Assembly (NCBI GenBank): GCA_900545315.1
Contig: UQYM01000005.1
Coordinates: 1-64,000 of the forward strand
From: an uncultured Alistipes sp.
Lineage (GTDB): Bacteria; Bacteroidota; Bacteroidia; Bacteroidales; Rikenellaceae
Reading direction: 5' to 3'
Length of the DNA: 64,000 bases
Within the stretch, counting starts at the first letter, position 1. Every line of letters begins with the position of its first letter. Below are positions 36,310 to 44,594 of this stretch, piece after piece. The position numbers were made by a program, and so were the translations under genes. Below the pieces are notes generated by a model, which saw only the letters and a program-made list of their open reading frames with translations, was not told the DNA's origin and did no database searches.

Positions 36310-37024
36310 ATCCCTATCCCGAACGCAGAGTAGCATCGCTGACAGGCCCCCGGGGTATTCCATCTCGAAGGCCGCCCCTCTTCCTCTTCCTCTCGCCCCT
36401 CACCACAATCCTTGCTCAATTCACATTCCACACTGTCATCGGCTCTCCACGCCCCCATTGTCCGATTTCTCATCCTTGCAGGACATATTTGCATGATACA
36501 TACATTTTTACTATATTAACAGCATGAATGATGCGAACTAGGGCCCGGAAGCACAAGCGATCAAAGCCCTGCACATTTCACACGCCTTCGTTACGACGTC
36601 AAGCCCCCATGTTCGGAGTGGAAATTTTCTCAGCGAGAACGCTCTGCGCCCCCAACAACACCTCACACTGAAATAGAGCCAAACGCCACACCCCTGCAAA
36701 AGACAGCAGAGCCGCAACACGATAGATAAGAGGAGGCACCCAACCACAACATCAACCACAACTATTAATCCGCCCCCAACCCAGCAGAAGACCAACGAAC
36801 GTGTCGTTCTTGCGATGTCACAAAATAATCGGCGGCCGATAGTAAAAAAGTATCGCAAAAATATTTCGATTGGAGTAAGGGCCGCAGTTTGATGATGTCA
36901 TCGGACAACGATAGAACCATGCATACAGATACAGATACAGATACAGATACAGATTCGGATTAGGGTCCATACACAGACATAAATTCGGATTCAGACCGTA
37001 CCACCCATTTAAGACCCAATAGCT
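36310..37024. other. Intergenic region with hexanucleotide repeat
   Basis: No gene supported. The plus strand is C/A-rich around 36380-36830. The hexanucleotide array at 36923-36952 lies 72 bases before the tandem-TonB start. Confidence 0.6.
36923..36952. repeat. Five tandem ATACAG hexamers
   Basis: Five exact units, followed by the related text ATTCGGATT, which recurs about 30 bases later. The position just upstream of a gene could let repeat-number changes alter promoter spacing. Confidence 0.9.
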
Positions 37025-37897
37025 ATGAACCTCCACAAAACCATGCAAGCAACAATGCTCTTGCTGATCACAGGAGCAGCCGCTGTTCTCTCTGCAGACA
37101 GCTGTCAAGCAGACCCGCAGGGAAGCTCTAACCGGAATGGATCAGTTTTCGGCATGCAAGCATCCGGCACACCCGGCCAGGGAGTAACAACTGCCGCACC
37201 ACAAGAATCGACTGTGTTGCCCTCTCGCGAGGTGTACCACGTGGTCGAGCAGATGCCCCGATTCCCGGGCGGCGATGCTGCAATGTTGAAGTACATCCGG
37301 GACAACTTACGTTATCCACAGAGCGCCTTGGAGCAGGGAATTCAGGGTCGAGTTATTGTACAGTTCGTAGTGGGTGAAGAGGGGGAGCTCAGCGATATAA
37401 AGATCCTGAGCGGTATCGATCCGCAGTGTGACCAGGAGGCGATCCGCATCATCCAATCGATGCCTCGATGGACTCCCGGAAAACGCAACGGCATTGCGGT
37501 TCCGGTTTACTATCGGGTACCAATTACCTTACACCCCCAATTGACAAAACCGTTGCAACCGGCCGATAAGGAGGCAAACGAACGAAAAATTTACCAAACG
37601 GTTGAGCAGATGCCCGAATTTCCGGGAGGGATACGCGCCTTGATGCAATATATCCAAAGCCATCTACAGCCCCCACCCGATTTCATACGGGAACGCTTTC
37701 AGGGCAGAGTAATCGTCCGGTTCGTGGTGGAACCGGACGGGACCATTACCAACGCCGAGGTGATTAAAGGGCTTTATCCGTTTTGTGACCGGGAGGCCAT
37801 TCGTGTCATCGAGTCCATGCCGAAATGGATTCCCGGCCGACACAATGGGGTTGCCGTACCAGTTTACTACCTCGTACCGGTAACCTTCAAAATTTGA
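37025..37897 (+). CDS. Exported protein of two tandem TonB C-terminal domains, no membrane anchor
   Basis: 290 residues. A cleavable-looking signal peptide (ending near DSCQA) replaces the usual anchor. Two TonB_C domains follow: about 68-168 (VEQMPRFPGGDAAMLKYIRDN, VPVYYRVPITL) and about 190-290 (VEQMPEFPGGIRALMQYIQSH, VPVYYLVPVTF). Both are close to the C-domain of the tonB gene 0.8 kb upstream, the first more so. The signal peptide instead resembles that of the TPR protein at 39541 (shared MN..KTM.AT..L, and ADxxxA at the end). Without a helix contacting ExbB/ExbD it cannot transduce energy in the normal way; it may bind TonB boxes or act as a periplasmic decoy. Confidence 0.85.
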   Translation: MNLHKTMQATMLLLITGAAAVLSADSCQADPQGSSNRNGSVFGMQASGTPGQGVTTAAPQESTVLPSREVYHVVEQMPRFPGGDAAMLKYIRDNLRYPQSALEQGIQGRVIVQFVVGEEGELSDIKILSGIDPQCDQEAIRIIQSMPRWTPGKRNGIAVPVYYRVPITLHPQLTKPLQPADKEANERKIYQTVEQMPEFPGGIRALMQYIQSHLQPPPDFIRERFQGRVIVRFVVEPDGTITNAEVIKGLYPFCDREAIRVIESMPKWIPGRHNGVAVPVYYLVPVTFKI

Positions 37898-38280
37898 TGA
37901 ACGAATTTTGGGATCAACCCTCACTCGAGAACGCCTTACCTCCATCCCGGTTATTGCAGATTCACAATCGGTTACGGCATAGACCGAGGGGGCAGGATCC
38001 TTGCAGTACGTCCCCCCCCAACAACGATTCTTTGCATCAGGCCCCTAAAACGAGACAATATTCAGCCCCCTGTCTCGTTAAAAGAATACTCTTTGCAGAG
38101 AAGCTCTATCCCTGTCTCCACACGCAGGCAGGCCAGCAGGGGTGAACCGCAGTTGAACCCAGCGTAAGCGGGCAAAACTGGACTAAGAAGAGAAAATAAC
38201 CGATAGAAACGCTATTTTTCTCTACAGAGTCATATGGATTCATGCGAATTTCGTATCTTTGCATAGATAGGGAGCAAACT
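37898..38280. other. Intergenic region with weak hairpin and promoter box
   Basis: Contains a hairpin AACGAGACA / TGTCTCGTT at about 38048-38080 without a T-run, and TATCTTTG at 38254-38261, a good -7 box 20 bases before the next gene. No gene seen. Confidence 0.5.
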
Positions 38281-38535
38281 ATGGAAAATAACAATCGGAC
38301 ACAACACCGTACAGGAAAAGAGTTAATCATGTATGCTTTCGGCATCTTCATGCTTTTCTTCTATTTGGGGATGGCCTATATGTTTTTATTTTCCAATGTC
38401 TTAACGGAGAATATGTCTCCCGCCATCCGTTATACGATGGGAGGCATTTTTTTAGTTTACGGAATATTCCGTCTTTATCGGCAAATTCGTATTGGCAGAG
38501 CCAGTAAATACGGAACCTACGAAGACGAAAAGTAA
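38281..38535 (+). CDS. Small two-helix membrane protein
   Basis: 84 residues from the ATG at 38281, chosen because the -7 box at 38254-38261 lies between it and the longer upstream start. Two hydrophobic helices (about 18-40 and 52-70) flank a short polar loop; the C-terminus is basic then acidic. No known family. It lies 17 bases before the PstS-like gene and is the first gene of a three-gene operon, so it is probably an envelope accessory of the TonB cluster. Confidence 0.65.
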   Translation: MENNNRTQHRTGKELIMYAFGIFMLFFYLGMAYMFLFSNVLTENMSPAIRYTMGGIFLVYGIFRLYRQIRIGRASKYGTYEDEK

Positions 38536-38551
38536 CAAACATAAAAACGAA

Positions 38552-39502
38552 ATGACCATGACAAGACATATTGCCCTTATGTTGCTGCTGGGAGTGGCAG
38601 TTTCAGTCTCCTCCTGCCGCAACAAAGCCAAAGGTCCGACCGATACGGTCTCCAGCGGCGTAATCAAAATTAGCGTGGATGAGAGTTTCCGTCCACTGAT
38701 TCAGGAGGAGATCGATGTTTACGAAGGGCTTTACCCTGCAGCCGGTCTGATCCCGGAATACACCAGCGAAGTCGAAGCCATCAATCTGTTGTTGAAAGAT
38801 AGTGTCCGACTGGCTGTCAGCACCCGCCAGTTGACCCAAGCCGAGATCAACGGTCTTGCCGAGAAAAAGCTGGTTCCACGTCAGATTAAAATTGCGACCG
38901 ATGGGATCGCTCTCATCACGCACAAACAGAATGCAGATACGATTCTGTCAGTGCCCGATCTGACCAAGATCCTCACCGGCAAAATCACCAAATGGAGCCA
39001 ATTGGATCCCAAAAGTACGCTCGGAGACATCCAGGTGGTATTCGACAACACCAACTCCAGCACAGTCCGTTATGCGATCGACTCGCTTTGCAACGGAGAG
39101 CCGCTCTACAAAGAGCTGACAGCCTTGGGAACCAACCCGCAAGTAATTGACCATGTCGCCAAAACCCCCAATGCTTTGGGAATTATCGGGGTAAGCTGGA
39201 TCGGAAACGAAGCGGATTCGACCAATCTCTCCTTCTCGGAGCGGATCAACGTGATGCGCCTGAGTCGGGAAAATCCGGCCATGGTAGCCAACAGTTGCAA
39301 ACCGTTTCAGGCATACCTAGCTTTGGGACGTTATCCGCTGACACGCGACGTTTATATTCTGCTGACCGATCCCCGCAACGGGTTGGCATCAGGATTTACC
39401 ACCTACGTTTGTTCAGACCGAGGACAACGGATTCTGCTCAAATCAGGCGTTGTACCAGCCACACAGGCAATCCGGCTGGTTGACGTACGGGATGAACTAT
39501 AA
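38552..39502 (+). CDS. PstS-like periplasmic substrate-binding lipoprotein
   Basis: 316 residues from the ATG at 38552, which starts a lipoprotein signal ending SVSSC (Cys22). The fold is that of PstS/type II phosphate-binding proteins (GVIKISVDESFRPLI; AINLLLKDSVRLAVSTR; DGIALITHKQNADT, which corresponds to the DGIA segment; LTKILTGKITKW). No pst permease genes are nearby; instead it sits between a TonB cluster and a TPR protein, an arrangement I recall as common in Bacteroidales. It may sense or hold an anion for the envelope machinery rather than feed an ABC transporter. Confidence 0.75.
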   Translation: MTMTRHIALMLLLGVAVSVSSCRNKAKGPTDTVSSGVIKISVDESFRPLIQEEIDVYEGLYPAAGLIPEYTSEVEAINLLLKDSVRLAVSTRQLTQAEINGLAEKKLVPRQIKIATDGIALITHKQNADTILSVPDLTKILTGKITKWSQLDPKSTLGDIQVVFDNTNSSTVRYAIDSLCNGEPLYKELTALGTNPQVIDHVAKTPNALGIIGVSWIGNEADSTNLSFSERINVMRLSRENPAMVANSCKPFQAYLALGRYPLTRDVYILLTDPRNGLASGFTTYVCSDRGQRILLKSGVVPATQAIRLVDVRDEL

Positions 39503-39540
39503 CAGACACAACACTGAAACTTAAATAACAAACACGCATT

Positions 39541-41163
39541 ATGAACATCCGGAAAACCATGCTGGCCACTACCCTGCTTTTTGCAGGAGGTGCAACCGCC
39601 CTGTTTGCAGACAATAGCAAGGCGATCGAATTCTACAAAACTGGACGAATCGAACCTGCCAAGGCTATGCTGCTACAAAATATCGCCACAGGTGCTGGCA
39701 ACAAGGCAGAAGCGGCCTATTACCTCGGTGAGATTTACAAGGAGGCCAACCAACTTGATTCAGCTGCCTACTATTACAACTTAGGCTTGCAGGCTGATCC
39801 CTCCTATCAGCTGAATATGATTGGAGATCTCTCACTGTTGAAGATGAAAGATCCTCTGGAGGCCGATAAAAAATTCGAAGAGCTTCTCTCGAATAAGGTC
39901 AACCGCAAAAATCCCGAGCTGTTCGTAGCTGCAGCGGCTGTTTACAAGGATCGTCCGATCAAGGCTGAGGAGTTCTTGAACCAAGCCCGTGAACTGGATA
40001 AAAAATTGGCCAGCATCTACGTTCTGATGGCCGATGTACAGGCAGCCAAGAAAGATTACAACGGCGCAGCTGCCAACTATGAGCAGGCGCTGTCGTTCGA
40101 TCCGAACTGCAAAGAGGCTTATGTAAAATATGCCCGTATTTACGCCCCGATTAATGCAGCCGTAGCAGCTGACGTTTTGAACCGTATGTTGGCACAGGAC
40201 CCCTCATCGGCTGTTGCACACCGTGAGCTGGCTGAGATTTACTACCAGGAGGGTCAGTTGCTGAAAGCGGCCGATGCCTATGCAGAGTATATCAACGACC
40301 CGTATGTTTCGTCAAGCGACTATGCACGCTACGCAACGATTCTTTTCTTCAAAAAGGATTATGAGAAGTCTAAAGAGATCGTAAACAAGGCTCTGCAAAA
40401 AGATCCGAATAACATGGTTTTGCAGCGTCTGCTTTTCTACAATGACACCGATCTGAAAAACGATGATGCAGCACTTAGTGAAGCTGAATCCTTCTTCAAT
40501 GCAGGTTTCCCGGAAAAAGATTATATCGCACAGGACTATCTCTATTTTGGTCGTCTGCTGATCAAAAACAAACAGTACGAACGTGGAATTGCTCAGTTGC
40601 AGAAAGCATTGGCACTTGATCCGAAACAGGTAGCTCTTTACCAAGAGATTGCCAACGCATATGAGGATATGAACGATTACGGCAACGCCATTACCAACTT
40701 CACCCTCTACATCCAAAACATGCCACAAGAGGAGGTACAGGTTACCGATTACTACAATCTTGGAACAGCAGCTTACTATGCTGCTCACAGCCTCGACACC
40801 GCAGCTACCGATTATGCTGCACAAAAGGCAGCTTATCTGGCCAAAGCAGACAGCATGTTCGCTTATGTATCAGAGAAGGCTCCAGACAGCTACCTGGGTT
40901 ATTTCTGGCGTGCCCGTGTACAATCCGCTCTGGATCCCGAGACCGATCAGGGTTTGGCAAAACCCTATTATGAGAAGACGGTTGAAGTGCTGGATGCGCA
41001 GGGTGACGACAGACCTCAGATCTACATTGAGTGCTACAGTTACCTGGGTTACTACTACTATGTAAAAGAGGATATCGAAAACTCGAAGAAATATTGGGAA
41101 AAGATCCTGGCAATCGATCCTGAACACGAAGTTGCCAAACGTGCATTGGAAGCGATGAAATAG
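39541..41163 (+). CDS. Exported tetratricopeptide-repeat protein
   Basis: 540 residues with signal peptide MNIRKTMLATTLLFAGG... ending near FADNSKA. About ten TPR units are visible through the length (AAYYLGEIYKEANQLDSAAYY, AAANYEQALSFDPNCKEAY, GIAQLQKALALDPKQVALYQEIA). TPR arrays scaffold protein complexes. It probably works in the periplasm with the TonB/PstS-like neighbours. Last gene of this operon, followed by a strong terminator. Confidence 0.85.
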   Translation: MNIRKTMLATTLLFAGGATALFADNSKAIEFYKTGRIEPAKAMLLQNIATGAGNKAEAAYYLGEIYKEANQLDSAAYYYNLGLQADPSYQLNMIGDLSLLKMKDPLEADKKFEELLSNKVNRKNPELFVAAAAVYKDRPIKAEEFLNQARELDKKLASIYVLMADVQAAKKDYNGAAANYEQALSFDPNCKEAYVKYARIYAPINAAVAADVLNRMLAQDPSSAVAHRELAEIYYQEGQLLKAADAYAEYINDPYVSSSDYARYATILFFKKDYEKSKEIVNKALQKDPNNMVLQRLLFYNDTDLKNDDAALSEAESFFNAGFPEKDYIAQDYLYFGRLLIKNKQYERGIAQLQKALALDPKQVALYQEIANAYEDMNDYGNAITNFTLYIQNMPQEEVQVTDYYNLGTAAYYAAHSLDTAATDYAAQKAAYLAKADSMFAYVSEKAPDSYLGYFWRARVQSALDPETDQGLAKPYYEKTVEVLDAQGDDRPQIYIECYSYLGYYYYVKEDIENSKKYWEKILAIDPEHEVAKRALEAMK

Positions 41164-41180
41164 GAATTTCCAACCAACCT

Positions 41181-41218
41181 AAAAAAACTCTGACAGAAGA
41201 TTCTGTCAGAGTTTTTTT
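41181..41218 (+). terminator. Terminator after the TPR gene
   Basis: AAAAAAACTCTGACAG / CTGTCAGAGTTTTTTT, 18 bases after the stop. Confidence 0.93.
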
Positions 41219-41880
41219 ATTTAGTTATCGCCTATTCCAAAAGCGCATCTGTTTTCCCGATCTACCACGCTTCTGCATCAAAAACGTTCACTCATCCCGA
41301 CCTCGCGATAAGTTCCTGCTCCACGCAACTAATTAACTGGGCCGACACGAAACCGAACAAATCATTATACTATCACACATCTTATCGGCATTCCCCTCCT
41401 CCGAACCCACCTCGTCCATCCAAGGTCCCCGCATCAAACAACGCACACTCTCCCCAACGCCACAAGTCGTTCCAGCCACACACAACCGATCACCAGCAAC
41501 AACCGGACTGACACCAACCGAATGCTGCGCCATATCATTCACCCCCTCTGTGCCACCAGCAGACCGGCAGTTCTCCCCCTTCCCACTCGCCTACCAAAGG
41601 CCACTACACCTCACATCTTTTTGCTGCGAACACCCCACGAATGGCACAAAACACATATAAAGAGCGTGCAGCGATATCTCTTTTCACAGTCCTTTACCCT
41701 TTCATACCCTCAAATTCCCCGTGTGGACACAAAAAGTGACAAAAAATTGATTGCTCTGTAAAAATAATAGACATTTTTATTGACACATAAAATTCACAAA
41801 TATCTGATATATAGTTAATTACATATTTGGCATAGCTTTGGGATACATACGGGCAGAAAGGTAATTAACCCAGAAATAAG
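41219..41880. other. Intergenic region, C/A-rich spacer and promoter box
   Basis: No gene supported. 41250-41640 is strongly C/A-rich on the plus strand. TAGCTTTG at 41833-41840 is a good -7 box for the export operon, without a convincing -33 element. Confidence 0.55.
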
Positions 41881-43203
41881 ATGAAAACAGCCATTTTCAC
41901 CGTCGCGCTGTCAATATTATTGACACCTCTGTATGCTCAAAAAAAGATGACGCTAACAGATTGCATGAAATATGCCATCGAACACTCGACTACCGTTCAG
42001 CAAAAAGAGATTTCAGTGGAAGATGCACGACAAAATTATATCGGAGCAATAGCATCAGCAATGCCTTCGATCAGTGCCTCCACGGGCGGTACCCTGAATT
42101 ACGGTCGTTCAATCGACCCGGGGACCAATACCTACACCACCACCTCTACCTTTAACAACTCGTACAGCTTATCCGGATCGTTAACGGTTTTCAATGGATT
42201 ATCGACAATTAACACCATCCGCGCCATGAAGGTGATGCGCGCCATGGGAGTCGAGGAACTGCAACTGGCACGTGATCAGATCGCCATGAATACAATGTCG
42301 GCCTATTTCGATGTTGTGTACTACTACGGCACGGTAGAGATCGCACAGGAGCAACTGACGACCAGCCAGTTGGAATTGAAACAGGTACAGGAACAGTTCG
42401 AACTCGATTTGAAAGCGCCGGCCGATGTAGCGGAGGTCGAGGCTCAGGTTGCCAATTACGATTACCTGCTCACCGAACAACAGAACAACTTGGCATTGGC
42501 ATTAATCGAACTGCGCAAGGTGATGAACTACCCGCAAGCTGACTCGTTGGAGATCGAAACCAACATCGGTTTTGAAGGAATCCTCGTCACCGAAACACTC
42601 GAAGAGGTTTTGAGTTATGCATTGGAGTACAATCCGCAGGTACGTTCCAAACAGATGAACAGCCGCTACTACGAATTGAATTATGCAAGTACGAAAGGGC
42701 GTTATCTTCCCTCGATCAGTCTGTCGGGAGGTTTCAGCACCAACTATTTTATCAACCTGGATGCAGCTTCGAACTATGCCAAATACACGACCCAGTTGAG
42801 CAATAACCGAGGCCATTATATCGGTATGTCGATGTCGATTCCCATCTTTTCGGGATTGAGCCGACGGGTGGCCAAACATCGAGCCAAACTGCAGTACAAC
42901 AATGCACTGTTGGCCCATACCGAGCAGCGCAGGGCATTGGAAAGCGAAGTGGCCAAAACCTATCAGGAGATGCAGAATTTTGGGAAGCAGTTTGTCATGA
43001 GTCAAAAGAAGGTGAAGTCCAACGACCTGGCTTACCGCAGTGTGTCCCAAAAATTTTCGGAGGGTATGGTTACCGCCATTGATTTGCAGACTGCAGCGAA
43101 CAATCTGTTGCAGGCCCGTTCCGATCTGCTGCACGCCCGCCTGCAATACATCATCAAATGCCGCATAGTAGACTATTACAATGGGGTTCCGCTGATTCAC
43201 TAA
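41881..43203 (+). CDS. TolC-family outer-membrane efflux protein
   Basis: 440 residues with signal peptide ending LYAQ near residue 20. Begins the TolC pattern directly (KKMTLTDCMKYAIEHSTTVQQ) and repeats it in the second half (VLSYALEYNPQVRSKQMN). It is not lipidated, unlike the RND channel at 10411. It forms the trimeric exit duct for the HlyD/permease/ATPase set encoded next. First gene of the operon. Confidence 0.9.
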   Translation: MKTAIFTVALSILLTPLYAQKKMTLTDCMKYAIEHSTTVQQKEISVEDARQNYIGAIASAMPSISASTGGTLNYGRSIDPGTNTYTTTSTFNNSYSLSGSLTVFNGLSTINTIRAMKVMRAMGVEELQLARDQIAMNTMSAYFDVVYYYGTVEIAQEQLTTSQLELKQVQEQFELDLKAPADVAEVEAQVANYDYLLTEQQNNLALALIELRKVMNYPQADSLEIETNIGFEGILVTETLEEVLSYALEYNPQVRSKQMNSRYYELNYASTKGRYLPSISLSGGFSTNYFINLDAASNYAKYTTQLSNNRGHYIGMSMSIPIFSGLSRRVAKHRAKLQYNNALLAHTEQRRALESEVAKTYQEMQNFGKQFVMSQKKVKSNDLAYRSVSQKFSEGMVTAIDLQTAANNLLQARSDLLHARLQYIIKCRIVDYYNGVPLIH

Positions 43204-43298
43204 AACCTTGCGAAGCACAAAGAAATTACAAAAACCATATCGATAGGGAATTTTTCCCGAACAACTCAACCCAGTAAAAACAAGTAAATCTAAATACC

Positions 43299-44558
43299 AT
43301 GGATATCAAGCGAGAAAAAAAGACCGGATGGAAAGCGATTTTCCAAAAGAAATATTTGCCCTATCTGTTTGGCGGTATATTTCTAATCTTTGTCGCCATA
43401 CTGTTGTTGCGCAGCAATGCATCCGTACTGCGTGTCAGCGCCGATGTGGTGACCATTTCGGAGGTCGAGAAGGGCGAATTCAACGACTACGTTCGTCTGA
43501 CCAGTACAGCACAACCGATCACCACCGTTCAACTCTCGCCGCTGGAAACGGGAGTAGTCGAACGGATCGTAGCCGAAGAGGGTACGAAAGTACGTCGGGG
43601 GGACGTCATTGTCGAGATGTCTAACAACTCGTTGAGCATGCAGATTCTGCAATCGGAAGCCGACCTGGCCGAGAAACAGAATATTCTGCGCAATACGTTG
43701 ATCTCCATGGAGCAGGAACGTCTGACCTTGAAACAGGACAGACTGCAGCTCGACATTGATGTCGACCGCAAATACCGGGCTTATATGCGCAATGAACGGC
43801 TCTACAAGAACAATTTGCTGGCCAAGGAGGATTGGATGCAGTCGAAAGAGGATTATGAACTGGCCCTGAATCAGCGAACGCTGAATGAGGAGAAGCAGTA
43901 CCAGGATTCGCTTTTCCGCTCGAATCAGGTGGGGCAGATGGAAGAGAGTCTTCGCTCGATGTCCCTGAACATGCAGTTGATCCGGCAGCGAGTCGATAAC
44001 CTGAAGATCAAAGCGCCTATTGATGGTGAGGTGGGTATGCTAAACGTTGTATTGGGGCAGTCTGTCGGAGAAGGCACCGCAATCGGACAGGTCAACGACC
44101 TTTCAGCCTACAAGGTGACGGCTCAAATCGATGAGCACTACATCGATCGGGTCACGATTGGACTGACGGCATCTTTCGAGCGACAGGACAACCTCTATGA
44201 GATGGTACTGCGGAAGGTCTATCCGGAGGTACGTGAAGGACAATTCCGCGCCGACTTTGTCTTTTCGGGCGAGGTTCCGGAAAACATTCGCAGTGGACAG
44301 ACCTACTACCTGAACCTGCAACTCGGACAGCCGACCGAGGCCGTTATGATTCCACGCGGATCCTTCTACCAGTTGACGGGTGGCTCCTGGATCTACGTTG
44401 TGAATGCGGAAGGGACCAAGGCGTTCCGTCGCAAGATTCGGATCGGTCGTCAAAATCCTCAATATTACGAGGTTCTCGAAGGGCTTGATCCTGGAGAAAA
44501 AGTGATTACCTCATCGTACGACAATTTTGGAGAACACGACGTGCTGATGCTTAAATAA
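43299..44558 (+). CDS. HlyD/MacA-type periplasmic adaptor, membrane-anchored
   Basis: 419 residues. One N-terminal helix (about 25-41) anchors it in the inner membrane. Then come a lipoyl half (TTVQLSPLETGVVERIVAEEGTKV), a long alpha-hairpin coiled coil (about 110-225), the second lipoyl half (NLKIKAPIDGEVGMLNVVLGQSV), and a barrel and C-terminal domain. It links the ABC permease to the TolC-like duct. 95 bases after the TolC gene. Confidence 0.9.
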   Translation: MDIKREKKTGWKAIFQKKYLPYLFGGIFLIFVAILLLRSNASVLRVSADVVTISEVEKGEFNDYVRLTSTAQPITTVQLSPLETGVVERIVAEEGTKVRRGDVIVEMSNNSLSMQILQSEADLAEKQNILRNTLISMEQERLTLKQDRLQLDIDVDRKYRAYMRNERLYKNNLLAKEDWMQSKEDYELALNQRTLNEEKQYQDSLFRSNQVGQMEESLRSMSLNMQLIRQRVDNLKIKAPIDGEVGMLNVVLGQSVGEGTAIGQVNDLSAYKVTAQIDEHYIDRVTIGLTASFERQDNLYEMVLRKVYPEVREGQFRADFVFSGEVPENIRSGQTYYLNLQLGQPTEAVMIPRGSFYQLTGGSWIYVVNAEGTKAFRRKIRIGRQNPQYYEVLEGLDPGEKVITSSYDNFGEHDVLMLK

Positions 44559-44594
44559 AATCTATTAAATTACTCTACCTAAACGATTATTGCT

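Noticed and set aside
38492..38551. Upstream start for the PstS-like gene
   Set aside because: It overlaps the end of the 38281 gene and would hide the lipoprotein signal that begins at 38552.
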